Assembly: GCF_003751605.1 (NCBI RefSeq)
Contig: NZ_RJVJ01000001.1
Coordinates: forward strand, 2,542,001-2,606,000
DNA length: 64,000 bases
Direction of reading: 5' to 3'
DNA from: Kitasatospora cineracea
GTDB lineage: Bacteria > Actinomycetota > Actinomycetes > Streptomycetales > Streptomycetaceae
Shown piece after piece: positions 8,229 through 15,968 of this stretch. The notes beneath the pieces were generated by a model. That model was not told where the DNA came from and searched no databases. It saw only the letters and a program-made list of their open reading frames with translations. The position numbers and the translations under genes are program-made. Numbering within the stretch: position 1 is the first letter of the stretch; each line of letters opens with the position of its first letter.

Positions 8229-8288
8229 CGCCTTCTCCTGTCGTGTGCCGGACTTCGCCGGGCTGTGCCGGATGCTTCCTGCGGTCCG

Positions 8289-8327
8289 GTGAATTCACTA
8301 TAGCGGGCGGCGGTGGTGCGGAGACAA
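8289..8327 (-). promoter_or_regulatory. promoter of the Cys-rich ORF/tRNA-Cys with GTGAATTCAC palindrome
   Basis: On the leftward strand TTGTCT (8327-8322) is followed after 19 bases by TATAGT (8302-8297). The perfect palindrome GTGAATTCAC at 8289-8298 overlaps the -10 end, and a second GTGAATTC occurs at 8337-8344, 48 bases away, on the side of the divergent exporter gene. Together they could be operator half-sites for a shared regulator. Confidence 0.45.
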
Positions 8328-8362
8328 TGTCCTTTCGTGAATTCCGTGTTTCGCCGCTGTGC

Positions 8363-8368
8363 TACCTT
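8363..8368 (+). promoter_or_regulatory. -10 element of the exporter transcript
   Basis: TACCTT (TAnnnT) lies 31 bases before the guanidine-III aptamer, a suitable distance for transcription to start just upstream of it. No clear -35 hexamer is seen. Confidence 0.35.
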
Positions 8369-8398
8369 CGGTGGTGAGGCGGCCGTTCGCGGCGCGTC

Positions 8399-8438
8399 CC
8401 GGACGAGGTGCGTCGTACCCGGCACGACAAGACGGCGC
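8399..8438 (+). promoter_or_regulatory. guanidine-III (ykkC-III) riboswitch aptamer
   Basis: The segment reads CCGGACGAGGTGCGTCG, then TACCCGGCACGACAAGACGG and CGC. It matches the ykkC-III consensus, including the Thermobifida fusca aptamer as I remember it, with the invariant GGACGAGGTGCG and ACAAGACGGCGC blocks. GCGTCGT (8410-8416) can pair with ACGGCGC (8432-8438) with one G-U wobble, giving the pseudoknot that binds guanidinium. It lies 38 bases upstream of an SMR exporter of the guanidinium-exporting subtype, so the RNA and protein predict each other. Control is probably at ribosome access, because the GAGGAG site follows closely; the mechanism here is inferred. Confidence 0.9.
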
Positions 8439-8475
8439 GGTAGGTGGTTCGACTACTGCGGAGGAGTCCGTCGTC

Positions 8476-8790
8476 ATGGCTTGGGTGGTTCTGATCGTGG
8501 CCGGAGTGCTGGAGACCGTGTGGGCGGTGGCACTCGAGGCGTCCAAGGGGTTCTCGCGGCTGGTGCCGAGCGTGGTGTTCGCGGTCGCGCTGGCGCTGTC
8601 GATGGGCGGGCTGGCGTACGCGATGCGGTCGATCCCGCTGGGGACGGGGTACGCGGTGTGGGTCGGCATCGGCGCGGTGGGCACCGCGGTGTACGGGATG
8701 GTGGCGATGGGGGACGCGGTGAGCGCGGCCCGGATCACCTGCCTGGTGCTGATCCTGTCCGGGGTCGTCGGACTCAAGGCGCTGCACTGA
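8476..8790 (+). CDS. sugE: SMR-family guanidinium exporter (SugE/Gdx)
   Basis: 104 residues, ATG 8476 with GAGGAG nine bases upstream. Four transmembrane helices; E13 in helix 1 (VLETVWA) is the essential proton/substrate-coupling Glu of SMR transporters. The pattern W-E-x(2)-WAVALEASKGFSRLVPS and GTGYAVWVGIGAVG is that of the SugE/Gdx branch, whose physiological substrate is guanidinium exported against protons. The guanidine-III riboswitch directly upstream supports this subtype over the multidrug EmrE branch. Its stop TGA overlaps the ATG of a 41-residue repeat-encoded ORF. Confidence 0.93.
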   Translation: MAWVVLIVAGVLETVWAVALEASKGFSRLVPSVVFAVALALSMGGLAYAMRSIPLGTGYAVWVGIGAVGTAVYGMVAMGDAVSAARITCLVLILSGVVGLKALH

Positions 8791-8915
8791 TGCCCGCACT
8801 GCCCGCGCTGGTGCCTGTGCTGCCCGCACTGCTCACGCCGATGCCCGCACTGCTCACGCCGATGCCCGCACTGCCTGCGCCGATGCCCGTCCCGGTGCGG
8901 TGGGGGAGGTCCTAG
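8790..8915 (+). CDS. 41-residue Pro/Leu/Met repeat ORF coupled to sugE (doubtful)
   Basis: The ATG at 8790 overlaps the sugE stop (TGATG), the arrangement used for translational coupling. The product is built from MPALLTP heptapeptides encoded by three 21-base repeats (8821-8883) and would be a hydrophobic Pro-rich peptide. There is no independent ribosome site. It may be only a by-product of the minisatellite, so it is listed as doubtful. Confidence 0.25.
   Translation: MPALPALVPVLPALLTPMPALLTPMPALPAPMPVPVRWGRS
8821..8883. repeat. 21-base tandem repeat, three copies
   Basis: TGCCCGCACTGCTCACGCCGA occupies 8821-8841 and 8842-8862 identically, with a diverged third copy at 8863-8883. It lies directly after sugE and before the MFS gene. 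Unit length is a multiple of three. Confidence 0.85.
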
Positions 8916-8986
8916 GCCGCGGGGCGGAGTCCGGTTCCGACCGCAGGTCAGGATCAAACTGCCGCAACGGCACTTACCATGTCGAG

Positions 8987-10432
8987 GTGACCAGCACCTC
9001 CCAGGCCGAAACGGCAGCGCCCCCGCATCCCCTCCTCCCCGGCGACGACGGCACCGGCGGAGTGCTCAGCGGCCCCTGGCGGGCGCTGACCCTCGGCATC
9101 GTGTCGGTGGTGCTGCTGCTGGCCTTCGAGGCGACGGCGGTGAACACCGCGATGCCGACGGCCGCCCAGCAGCTCGACGGCATCGGCCTGTACGCCTTCG
9201 CGTTCTCCGGGTACTTCACCACCACCCTGCTGGCGATGGTGGTCTCCGGGCAGTGGTGCGACCGCCGCGGCCCGGTCGCCCCGCTGTTCAGCGGCATCGC
9301 GGTGTTCGCCGCCGGGCTGGTGACGGCCGGTACGGCGGTGAACATGTGGATGTTCGTCGCGGGCCGGGCGGTCCAGGGCCTGGGCGGCGGGCTGGTGATC
9401 GTCGCGCTGTACGTGGTGGTCGGCCGGGCGTTCCCGGAGCGGCTGCGGCCGTCGGTGTTCGCGGCGTTCTCGGCGGCCTGGGTGCTGCCCTCGATCCTCG
9501 GCCCGGTGATCTCCGGCGCGGTCACCCAGCACCTCGGCTGGCGCTGGGTGTTCCTCGCGGTGCCGGTGCTGGTGCTGCTGCCGCTCGCGGTGATGGGCCC
9601 GGCGCTGCGCCGTTCGGAGAGGTCCCAGCCGCCGGTGCGGGCGGGCCGGTACGACTGGCGGCGCACCCGGGACGCGGCGATGGTCGCGGTCGGTGCGGCG
9701 CTGCTGCAGTACGCGGGCCAGCGGCTGGACGTCTGGGCGCCGCTGCCGGCCGTGGCCGGGCTCGCGCTGATGGGCCCGGCGGTGCTGCGGCTGCTGCCGC
9801 GCGGCACGCTGCGGGCGGCGCGCGGGCTGCCGACGGTGATGCTGCTGCGCGGGGTCGCGGCGGGCGCGTTCTTCGCGTCGGAGCTGTTCATCCCGCTGAT
9901 GATGCAGACCCAGCGCGGGCTGTCGGTGACGATGGCGGGCCTGACGCTGGCGCCGGGCGGGCTGTCCTGGGCGTTCGGGTCCTGGCTGCAGGGGCGGCCG
10001 GGCGCGGACCGGCACCGGGCGGCGCTGATCCGGGCCGGTTTCGTGGCGACGGCGGTGGCGGTCGGCGGGGCGGCGCTGGTGCTGTTCCCGGCGGTGCCGG
10101 TGTGGGTGACGGCGGTGTTCTGGGCGGTCGGCGGTGCCGGGATGGGCCTGGCGATCGCCAGCATCAGCGTGCTGATGATGAAGCTGTCCAAGCCGGAGGA
10201 GACCGGCGGCAACTCGGCGGCCCTGCAGCTCAGCGACGCGCTGGGCAACGTCCTGCTGACCGGCCTGGCGGGCGTCCTGTTCGCGGCCCTGGGCGGTGGC
10301 GCGGTGGGCGCGGCGGCGGACGGCGGGGAGCTGCCGGCGGGGGCGTTCGCCGCGGTGTTCCTGACCATGCCGGTGGTCGCGCTGGTGGGTGCGGTCCTGT
10401 CGGGGCGGGCGACGGCGAAGGCCGCGGCCTGA
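8987..10432 (+). CDS. MFS transporter (DHA-type drug efflux)
   Basis: 481 residues. GTG 8987 is taken as start because TACCAT, a -10 hexamer, lies six bases upstream and no ribosome site exists, a leaderless arrangement. The protein has about 12 to 14 hydrophobic helices, the MFS motif DRRGPVAP in loop 2-3, and the antiporter motif C region (SAAWVLPSILGPVISGA). FEATAVNTAMP in helix 1 is typical of drug:H+ antiporters. Substrate unknown; it follows the guanidinium exporter in the same direction but has its own promoter, so common regulation is not implied. Confidence 0.88.
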   Translation: MTSTSQAETAAPPHPLLPGDDGTGGVLSGPWRALTLGIVSVVLLLAFEATAVNTAMPTAAQQLDGIGLYAFAFSGYFTTTLLAMVVSGQWCDRRGPVAPLFSGIAVFAAGLVTAGTAVNMWMFVAGRAVQGLGGGLVIVALYVVVGRAFPERLRPSVFAAFSAAWVLPSILGPVISGAVTQHLGWRWVFLAVPVLVLLPLAVMGPALRRSERSQPPVRAGRYDWRRTRDAAMVAVGAALLQYAGQRLDVWAPLPAVAGLALMGPAVLRLLPRGTLRAARGLPTVMLLRGVAAGAFFASELFIPLMMQTQRGLSVTMAGLTLAPGGLSWAFGSWLQGRPGADRHRAALIRAGFVATAVAVGGAALVLFPAVPVWVTAVFWAVGGAGMGLAIASISVLMMKLSKPEETGGNSAALQLSDALGNVLLTGLAGVLFAALGGGAVGAAADGGELPAGAFAAVFLTMPVVALVGAVLSGRATAKAAA

Positions 10433-10437
10433 CGGAC

Positions 10438-10486
10438 GGCTCCGGCCGGGCCGCGCCCGGGTGGGGAGCGCGGCCCGGCCGGAGCC
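10438..10486. terminator. strong bidirectional hairpin
   Basis: A perfect 19-base-pair stem (10438-10456 with 10468-10486) around an 11-base loop sits between the convergent MFS gene and deacetylase gene. Confidence 0.75.
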
Positions 10487-10509
10487 GGGGGCGGGGTGGG
10501 GCCGGGGGG

Positions 10510-11811
10510 CTACTTGCCGCCCGCCACCGCCGGGACGGACGGGGAGGCCGCGCCCTTGGCCGGGGTGCCGGCGCCGCCGAGGTAGGCGTTCCAGCCCTCC
10601 TTCGGGGCCTGGCCGGGGGCGAGCGCCTGGAGCTTCTTGAGGACCGCCGGGTCCTGGGCCTCCAGCCACTCGACGAGCTGCCGGAAGGAGACCATCCGGA
10701 CCTCGGGCTTGTCGGCGATCTGCTTGAGGGTCTCCTCGACGGCGTTCATGTAGATGCCGCCGTTCCACTGCTCGAAGTGGTTGCCGATGATGAACGGCGC
10801 CCGGTTGCCGTTGTAGGCGCGGTCGAAGCCGGCCAGGTACGAGTCGCGGGCCTGGGTCTGCCAGAACGCCTGCTTGCCGGGGTCGCCCTTGGTGTTGTCG
10901 CCGGACTGGTTGTACATGATGTTGTAGTCCATCGAGAGCACCTGGAAGGTGTGCCCGGGGAACGGGATGGACTGCAGCGGCATGTCCCACAGCGCGCCGC
11001 CGGCGAACTTCTGCGGCCACATCTGCAGGCCGCCGGGGCCGGAGCTGTCGTACTTCCAGCCGCGCTTGACGGCGGTGGGGAGCAGGCCGCGCTGGCCCTC
11101 CAGGCAGGGGGTGCGGCCGCCGATCAGCTCCTTGCGGTAGTCGAAGGGCAGCGCGGGGAGCTCGGTGTTGCCGGTGTTGGTGCGCCAGTTCATGACGAAG
11201 TCCATGGCCTGCTGGATCTCGCTGTCCCAGTCCTCGGGCGACCACTTGCCGCCGCCGTTGGCGCCGCAGAAGTGGCCGTTGAAGTGGGTGCCGATCTCGT
11301 GGCCCTCCAGCCAGGCGGCGCTGACCTGCTCGATGGTGGCGCGGATGTGCTGGTCGCTGAGGTAGCCGATGTCGGAGGCGCCGATCGAGTGCTGCGGGGG
11401 GTGGTACAGGGTCTTCTTCGACTCGGGCAGGGTGTAGATGCCGCTGAGGAAGAAGGTCATGGTGGCGTCGTGTTCCTTGGCGAGCTTCCGGAACCGGCTG
11501 AACAGCTGGTTGTCGAGCTCGCCGGCGCCGTCCCAGGAGAAGACCACGAACTGCGGGGGCCGCTGGCCGGCCTCCAGCGGGACGGCCTGCGGCTGGTGGG
11601 GCTGCGGGCCGGTGTCGGAGGTGGAGCCGTCGCCGATCAGGGTGGCGGGGGGCTTGGGGACGGCGCTGGGGCTGCCGTTCGCGGCGAGGCCGTCGGCCTG
11701 CGCGGGCGGGGCGGAGCCCCCGCTCCCGGAGGTGCTGGCGCAGCCGGCGGCCAGGGTGGCGGCGGTCGCCGCACCGGCGGCCAGCAGCGTCCTGCGGGAG
11801 AGGGCGTCCAT
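10510..11811 (-). CDS. polysaccharide-deacetylase-like lipoprotein
   Basis: 433 residues from ATG 11811. Residues 1-24 form a lipoprotein signal with RR (residues 6-7) and lipobox LAAGC, giving a lipidated Cys24; the paired Arg also allow Tat export. FVVFSWDGAGE takes the place of the catalytic TFDDGP motif of NodB-fold deacetylases and HEIGTHFNGH supplies the metal-binding His pair. The SWDGAG variant lacks the usual first Asp-Asp pair, so it may bind rather than deacetylate glycans, or use altered chemistry. It should sit on the outer face of the membrane and act on peptidoglycan or surface glycan. Upstream ribosome site is weak (GGATGTGAG). Confidence 0.82.
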   Translation of the reverse strand: MDALSRRTLLAAGAATAATLAAGCASTSGSGGSAPPAQADGLAANGSPSAVPKPPATLIGDGSTSDTGPQPHQPQAVPLEAGQRPPQFVVFSWDGAGELDNQLFSRFRKLAKEHDATMTFFLSGIYTLPESKKTLYHPPQHSIGASDIGYLSDQHIRATIEQVSAAWLEGHEIGTHFNGHFCGANGGGKWSPEDWDSEIQQAMDFVMNWRTNTGNTELPALPFDYRKELIGGRTPCLEGQRGLLPTAVKRGWKYDSSGPGGLQMWPQKFAGGALWDMPLQSIPFPGHTFQVLSMDYNIMYNQSGDNTKGDPGKQAFWQTQARDSYLAGFDRAYNGNRAPFIIGNHFEQWNGGIYMNAVEETLKQIADKPEVRMVSFRQLVEWLEAQDPAVLKKLQALAPGQAPKEGWNAYLGGAGTPAKGAASPSVPAVAGGK

Positions 11812-12152
11812 GTCTCACATCCGTTCACCAGGGAGTCAGGGGAAGTCACCGGCCGGATGAACGGTCCATCAGATGAAATGGAGAGATGCGTCGTCCGGGG
11901 GGAGTCGGCCTCAGCATGGCACGCGTCCGGGCGCCGCGCCGGTAAGCACGCCCCCGGTACGGATGACCGGGGGACGCCACGCCGGGACGCTCACCTGTTC
12001 GGCGCACCGGGCCGGGGCGACGGCGGGCCCGGGGAGTTGACTGGACGTCAGGAAGACCGGCCGACGGCCGGGCCCGCCCGTACCGCCCGGCGCACCCGCC
12101 GGCGCACCCCGCCCGCCCGACGCACCCGCAGACACGGAGGTCGCACCCGCCG
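11812..12152. other. divergent intergenic region, no gene seen
   Basis: 341 bases between the lipoprotein gene and the MprF-like gene. It includes a slightly AT-richer stretch near 11865-11895 that may hold promoters, but no clear hexamers, repeats or convincing small ORF. Confidence 0.5.
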
Positions 12153-14735
12153 ATGTGGCAGCCGCTGATCGACGCCTACCGCGACCGGATCGTCGACACC
12201 GGACGGGAGCCGCTGTTCCTGCTGCTGCTCGGCCTGGTGCTGTCGTTCCTGTTCATCCGGCTCAGCACCCGGATGATCCGGGCCCGGGTCCGCTGGTGGC
12301 CGGGCAACGTGGCCCCGGGCGGGCTGCACATCCACCACGTGGTGTTCGGCCAGACCCTGCTGCTGGTCTGCGGGGTCGCCGCGTTCGCGGTGCGCGGCGA
12401 CGGCGGCGACTGGTGGAACCTGCTGGGCTTCGGGTTCGGCGTCGGCGCGGGCCTGGTGCTGGACGAGTTCGCGCTGGTGCTGCACCTCAAGGACGTCTAC
12501 TGGTCCACCCAGGGCCGCACCTCGGTGGACGCCGTGATGCTGGCCGCCGCGACGATCGGGCTGCTGCTGGTCGGCGAACTCCCGCTCGGCGGCTTCGCCC
12601 GGCACCCCGACGGGCCGACCCTGGCCGGGGCGGCCGTGCTGCTGGCGCTGGTCGTGGTCAGCCTGCTCAAGGGCAAGACCTGGACCGGGCTGCTGGGCAT
12701 CATGCTCTGGCCGCTGGCCCTGGTCGGCGCCGTCCGCCTCGCCCGCCCCGCCAGCCCGTGGGCCCGCTGGCGCTACCGCTCCCGCCCCCGCCGGCTGGCC
12801 CGCGCCGAGCGCCGCGAGGACCGGATCCACCGCCGCCTGGTCGCCGTCAAGACCGCCGCGTACGACCTGGTGGCCGGCACCCCCGACGCCGACCCGGAGG
12901 CCGTCGCGGCCCCCGCGCCCGCACCGGTCGAGGCACCCGCCGAGGCACCCGCCGAGAGACCCGCCGAGCCGGTGCCCGGGCGGCCGCCCGCGCGCTGGCG
13001 GCTGCGCTGCGCCGCGGCGGCCCGCTGGTACCTGCGGATCGCCACCCTGCTGAATCTGCTCGGCGCGCTGGTCGCCCCGTTCCGGGCCCAGGTCGAACGG
13101 GCCGACCGGGGCGAGTACTTCACCCCCGTGCTGGTCACCTCCGGCTTCACCACCGCGCTGCTGACCGGGCTGCTCGCGGTGATGCTGCGCCGCCGCAAGC
13201 GGGCCGCCTGGATCGCCGCGCTGGCCGTCACCGCCGCGCACGCCGCCGTCTACGCCCTGGCGCTGGCCTTCCCCGAGTACCGCGCCCACCCGTTCAACTG
13301 GGTCTCCGCCGCCCTCACCCTGGCGCTGCTGCTGGCCCTGCTGGCCGCCCGCCCGGTGTTCCGGGTCCGCGGCGGGCGGGGCAACCTGCCGCTGGCCGCC
13401 GCCGTGCTGCTGCTCGGCGGCGCGCTGCTGACCGCCCTGGGCGCCGTCGCCGTCCGGCTCGCGCACACCGACGGGGTGCCCGGCTGGGGCGAGGCCGCCC
13501 GGTACGCGGTGCTGCGGCTGGTCACCGTCTCCGGCCTGCTCCAGGTCACCGACGTGGACGTGCCGGGCTGGGTCGACCTCGGCCTCAACCTGCTGGCCAC
13601 CGCCCTGCTGCTGCTCACCCTGCGGATCCTGCTGCGCTCCGCGCACGGCGCCGAGGGGCAGGGCCCCGAGGACGAACGGGCGCTGCGCGCCCTGCTGGAG
13701 CGGCACGGCGGACGCGACTCGCTCGGCTACTTCGCGCTGCGCCGCGACAAGTCGGTGTGCTTCTCGCCCAGCGGCAAGGCCGCCGTCGCCTACCGGGTGG
13801 TCAACGGGGTGGCGCTGGCCTCCGGTGACCCGGTCGGCGACCCGGAGGCCTGGCCGCAGGCGATCGAGGAGTGGCTGCGCCGGGCCCGCGCGCACGCCTG
13901 GATCCCCGCCGTCACCGGCGCCGGCGAGCGCGGCGGCACCGTCTACGTCCGGACCGCCGGGCTGCGCGCCCTGCACCTGGGCGACGAGGCGGTGGTCGCC
14001 GCGGCCGGCTTCACCCTGGAGGGCCGGGAGATGCGCGGCCTGCGGCAGACCTGCCGCCGGCTGGCCCGGGCCGGGTACACGGTGGTGGTCCGCCGCCACC
14101 GGGACGTCCCCGCCGAGGAGTTCGCCGACCTGGTCCGGCTCGCCGACGCCTGGCGGCACGGCCGCACCGAACGCGGCTTCTCGATGGCGCTGGGCCGGCT
14201 CGGCGACCCCGCGGACGGCGACTGCCTGCTCGCCGAGTGCCGCGACGGGGCCGGGCGGACGGCCGCGCTGCTCTCCTTCGTCCCCTGGGGCGCGGACGGC
14301 CTCTCGCTCGACCTGATGCGCCGCGACCGGGAGTCCGACAACGGCCTGGTCGAGTACACCGTCGCCGAACTGCTGCTCCGCGCCGGGGAGTTCGGGACGG
14401 CCCGGGTGTCGCTGAACTTCGCCATGTTCCGCGAGGCGTTCGAGCCGCGGCTGGGCGCGGGCCCGGTGCTGAGGCTGTGGCGCGGGGTGCTGCGGTTCCT
14501 GTCCCGCTGGTGGCAGCTGGAGTCGCTGTACCGGGCGAACGCCCGCTACCGGCCGGTCTGGGAGCCGCGCTACGTGCTGTACGAGAAGCCCTCCGAGCTG
14601 CCCGCGATCGGCCTGGCCACCGCGCTGGCCGAGGGCTTCCTGACCAGGCCCCGGCTGCGGCGCGGCCGCCGCCGCGCTGACGGCGCGTCACCCGGACAGA
14701 ACCCACCGGGTGCCCGGGCCCCGGCACCCGGGTGA
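12153..14735 (+). CDS. MprF-like membrane protein with C-terminal DUF2156 aminoacyl-transferase domain
   Basis: 860 residues, ATG 12153, CGGAGG twelve bases upstream. Residues 20-190 form a membrane block with HIHH near the start of its second helix; 200-290 is a charged then Ala/Pro/Glu-rich cytosolic spacer; 290-500 holds a second membrane block; about 505-820 is the DUF2156 (phosphatidylglycerol lysyltransferase C-terminal) domain, with LGYFALRRDKSVCFSPSGKA and AYRVVNGVALASGDPVGDP. The family transfers amino acids from tRNA to lipids, lowering membrane charge. No lysyl-tRNA synthetase domain is attached, unlike mycobacterial LysX. The N-terminal membrane block seems to be an extra module. 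Amino acid and lipid are not known. Confidence 0.83.
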   Translation: MWQPLIDAYRDRIVDTGREPLFLLLLGLVLSFLFIRLSTRMIRARVRWWPGNVAPGGLHIHHVVFGQTLLLVCGVAAFAVRGDGGDWWNLLGFGFGVGAGLVLDEFALVLHLKDVYWSTQGRTSVDAVMLAAATIGLLLVGELPLGGFARHPDGPTLAGAAVLLALVVVSLLKGKTWTGLLGIMLWPLALVGAVRLARPASPWARWRYRSRPRRLARAERREDRIHRRLVAVKTAAYDLVAGTPDADPEAVAAPAPAPVEAPAEAPAERPAEPVPGRPPARWRLRCAAAARWYLRIATLLNLLGALVAPFRAQVERADRGEYFTPVLVTSGFTTALLTGLLAVMLRRRKRAAWIAALAVTAAHAAVYALALAFPEYRAHPFNWVSAALTLALLLALLAARPVFRVRGGRGNLPLAAAVLLLGGALLTALGAVAVRLAHTDGVPGWGEAARYAVLRLVTVSGLLQVTDVDVPGWVDLGLNLLATALLLLTLRILLRSAHGAEGQGPEDERALRALLERHGGRDSLGYFALRRDKSVCFSPSGKAAVAYRVVNGVALASGDPVGDPEAWPQAIEEWLRRARAHAWIPAVTGAGERGGTVYVRTAGLRALHLGDEAVVAAAGFTLEGREMRGLRQTCRRLARAGYTVVVRRHRDVPAEEFADLVRLADAWRHGRTERGFSMALGRLGDPADGDCLLAECRDGAGRTAALLSFVPWGADGLSLDLMRRDRESDNGLVEYTVAELLLRAGEFGTARVSLNFAMFREAFEPRLGAGPVLRLWRGVLRFLSRWWQLESLYRANARYRPVWEPRYVLYEKPSELPAIGLATALAEGFLTRPRLRRGRRRADGASPGQNPPGARAPAPG
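14706..14731 (+). terminator. hairpin overlapping the end of the MprF-like gene
   Basis: CCGGGTGCC (14706-14714) pairs with GGCACCCGG (14723-14731) within the last codons, just before the stop. It may attenuate read-through into the sortase gene. Confidence 0.4.
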
Positions 14736-14781
14736 ACTGGGCGGGTCGGGACCGGAGCCGGTGCAGGACGGAGGGCGTGCG

Positions 14782-15402
14782 GTGGGCGAGCGGACGTGGA
14801 CCGGGGCGGTGGCGGCCGCAGGAGCCGTCGTCGCGGGCGCCTGGCTGCTGAACGGCGGCCTGACCGGCACCCTGCCGCCGGCGCCGGCCGCCGCGCAGGC
14901 GTACGACGGCACCCCGGTCGGCCCGGCCGTCCCCGCACTGCCGCCCTCGCCGCCGGTGCGGGTGCGGATCCCGGTGCTCGGGGTGGACGCGCCGGTGTCC
15001 CGGCTCGCCCTGGACGGCGAGGGCCGGCTGCAGCCGCCGCCGGAGGAGGACCGCAACCTGGCCGGCTGGTACCGGTACGGCGCCGCACCCGGCTCCAGCG
15101 GGGCGGCGGTGCTGGCCGGGCACGTCGACAACGCGCACGGCCCGGCGGTGTTCTACCGGCTGGGCTCGCTGCGCAAGGGCGACCAGCTGGAGGTCGCCCG
15201 GGCGGACGGGGCGGCCGCCTGGTTCCAGGTCGACGGGGTGGAGGTCTACCCGAAGAGCGAGTTCCCCGACCGCAAGGTGTACGCGGCCACCCCCGACGCC
15301 CAGCTGCGGCTGATCACCTGCGGCGGCGGCTTCACCCGGGAGGGCGGCTACGACGGGAACGTGGTGGTCTACGCCCACCTGGTCCGCACCCAGCGGGCCT
15401 GA
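14782..15402 (+). CDS. class F sortase
   Basis: 206 residues. GTG 14782 is preferred over the in-frame GTG 14761 because GGAGGG lies six bases before it. An uncleaved signal anchor (residues 7-27) is followed by a Pro-rich stalk and the sortase beta-barrel. Catalytic H114 (AGHVDN), C180 (LITCGG) and a candidate R186 are present. Class F enzymes are common in actinobacteria but their substrates are seldom known. No LPxTG-type substrate gene is adjacent. Confidence 0.88.
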   Translation: MGERTWTGAVAAAGAVVAGAWLLNGGLTGTLPPAPAAAQAYDGTPVGPAVPALPPSPPVRVRIPVLGVDAPVSRLALDGEGRLQPPPEEDRNLAGWYRYGAAPGSSGAAVLAGHVDNAHGPAVFYRLGSLRKGDQLEVARADGAAAWFQVDGVEVYPKSEFPDRKVYAATPDAQLRLITCGGGFTREGGYDGNVVVYAHLVRTQRA

Positions 15403-15435
15403 GCGGCCGGGAGCGGGGAGCTGCCGGGTCCGAGC

Positions 15436-15483
15436 GGCCGCCGTCCTGACGGTGCGTGAGGGCGCGCCGCCAGGACGGCGGCC
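15436..15483. terminator. bidirectional hairpin
   Basis: A perfect 13-base-pair stem, GGCCGCCGTCCTG with CAGGACGGCGGCC, between the convergent sortase and SsgA-like genes. Confidence 0.7.
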
Positions 15484-15485
15484 GG

Positions 15486-15968
15486 TCAGGCCAGCAGCTC
15501 GGCGAGCGCCCGGTCGCAGTCCAGGTGGCTCAGCTCCCGGCCCTCCGGCACCGCCAGGTAGCTGTGCCACAGGAAGCGGCGCAGGTCGGCCCGGTCGAAC
15601 TGGAGCAGTGCGACGCCCTCGGGGGAGCGCAGCTCGACCACGGTGCGGGTGCCGGGCGCGGGGCGGACGTGGACGTCGCCCTCGCCGCTGGGCAGGTCCA
15701 GCCCGGCGGCCAGCAGCTGACGGGCGAACACCCACTCGACCCCGTCGGCCGGCCCGGGGGACGGCTCGGCGGGCAGGTCGGCGCACGGGACGGCCGGGTC
15801 GTCCAGCGGGTCGGGCTCCAGGGCGTACTCGGCGGGGAAGACCATCCGGACCGCCAGCGGGTCGTCGGCCCGGTAGTGCAGGGTCACCCGCAGCAGCGCG
15901 GAGCGGTGGGTGCTGACGATCAGCCGGGCGTGCGTGGTCTGCTCGACCGGCGCGGGCGTTGCGGACAC
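15486..15968 (-). CDS. SsgA-like sporulation protein (SALP)
   Basis: 160 residues from GTG 15968, with GGGAGGAACCGCC just upstream. Conserved SALP features are seen: an N-terminal HARLIVST-type strand, DPLAVRMVF, VEWVFARQLL, GDVHVRPA and a short C-terminal helix ending RALAELLA. An insertion of about 25 Pro/Asp-rich residues after MVFPAEYAL makes it longer than the usual 130-145. SALPs guide septum formation and wall remodelling in sporulating actinomycetes; SsgB recruits FtsZ. Which paralogue this is cannot be told from sequence alone. Confidence 0.88.
   Translation of the reverse strand: MSATPAPVEQTTHARLIVSTHRSALLRVTLHYRADDPLAVRMVFPAEYALEPDPLDDPAVPCADLPAEPSPGPADGVEWVFARQLLAAGLDLPSGEGDVHVRPAPGTRTVVELRSPEGVALLQFDRADLRRFLWHSYLAVPEGRELSHLDCDRALAELLA

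Noticed and set aside
8954..11818. Very long antisense open frame opposite the MFS gene
   Set aside because: Composition is Arg/His/Gln/Pro-rich with no domain; it mirrors third-position GC bias of the real genes on the other strand and the coding potential is explained by sugE, MFS and the deacetylase genes.
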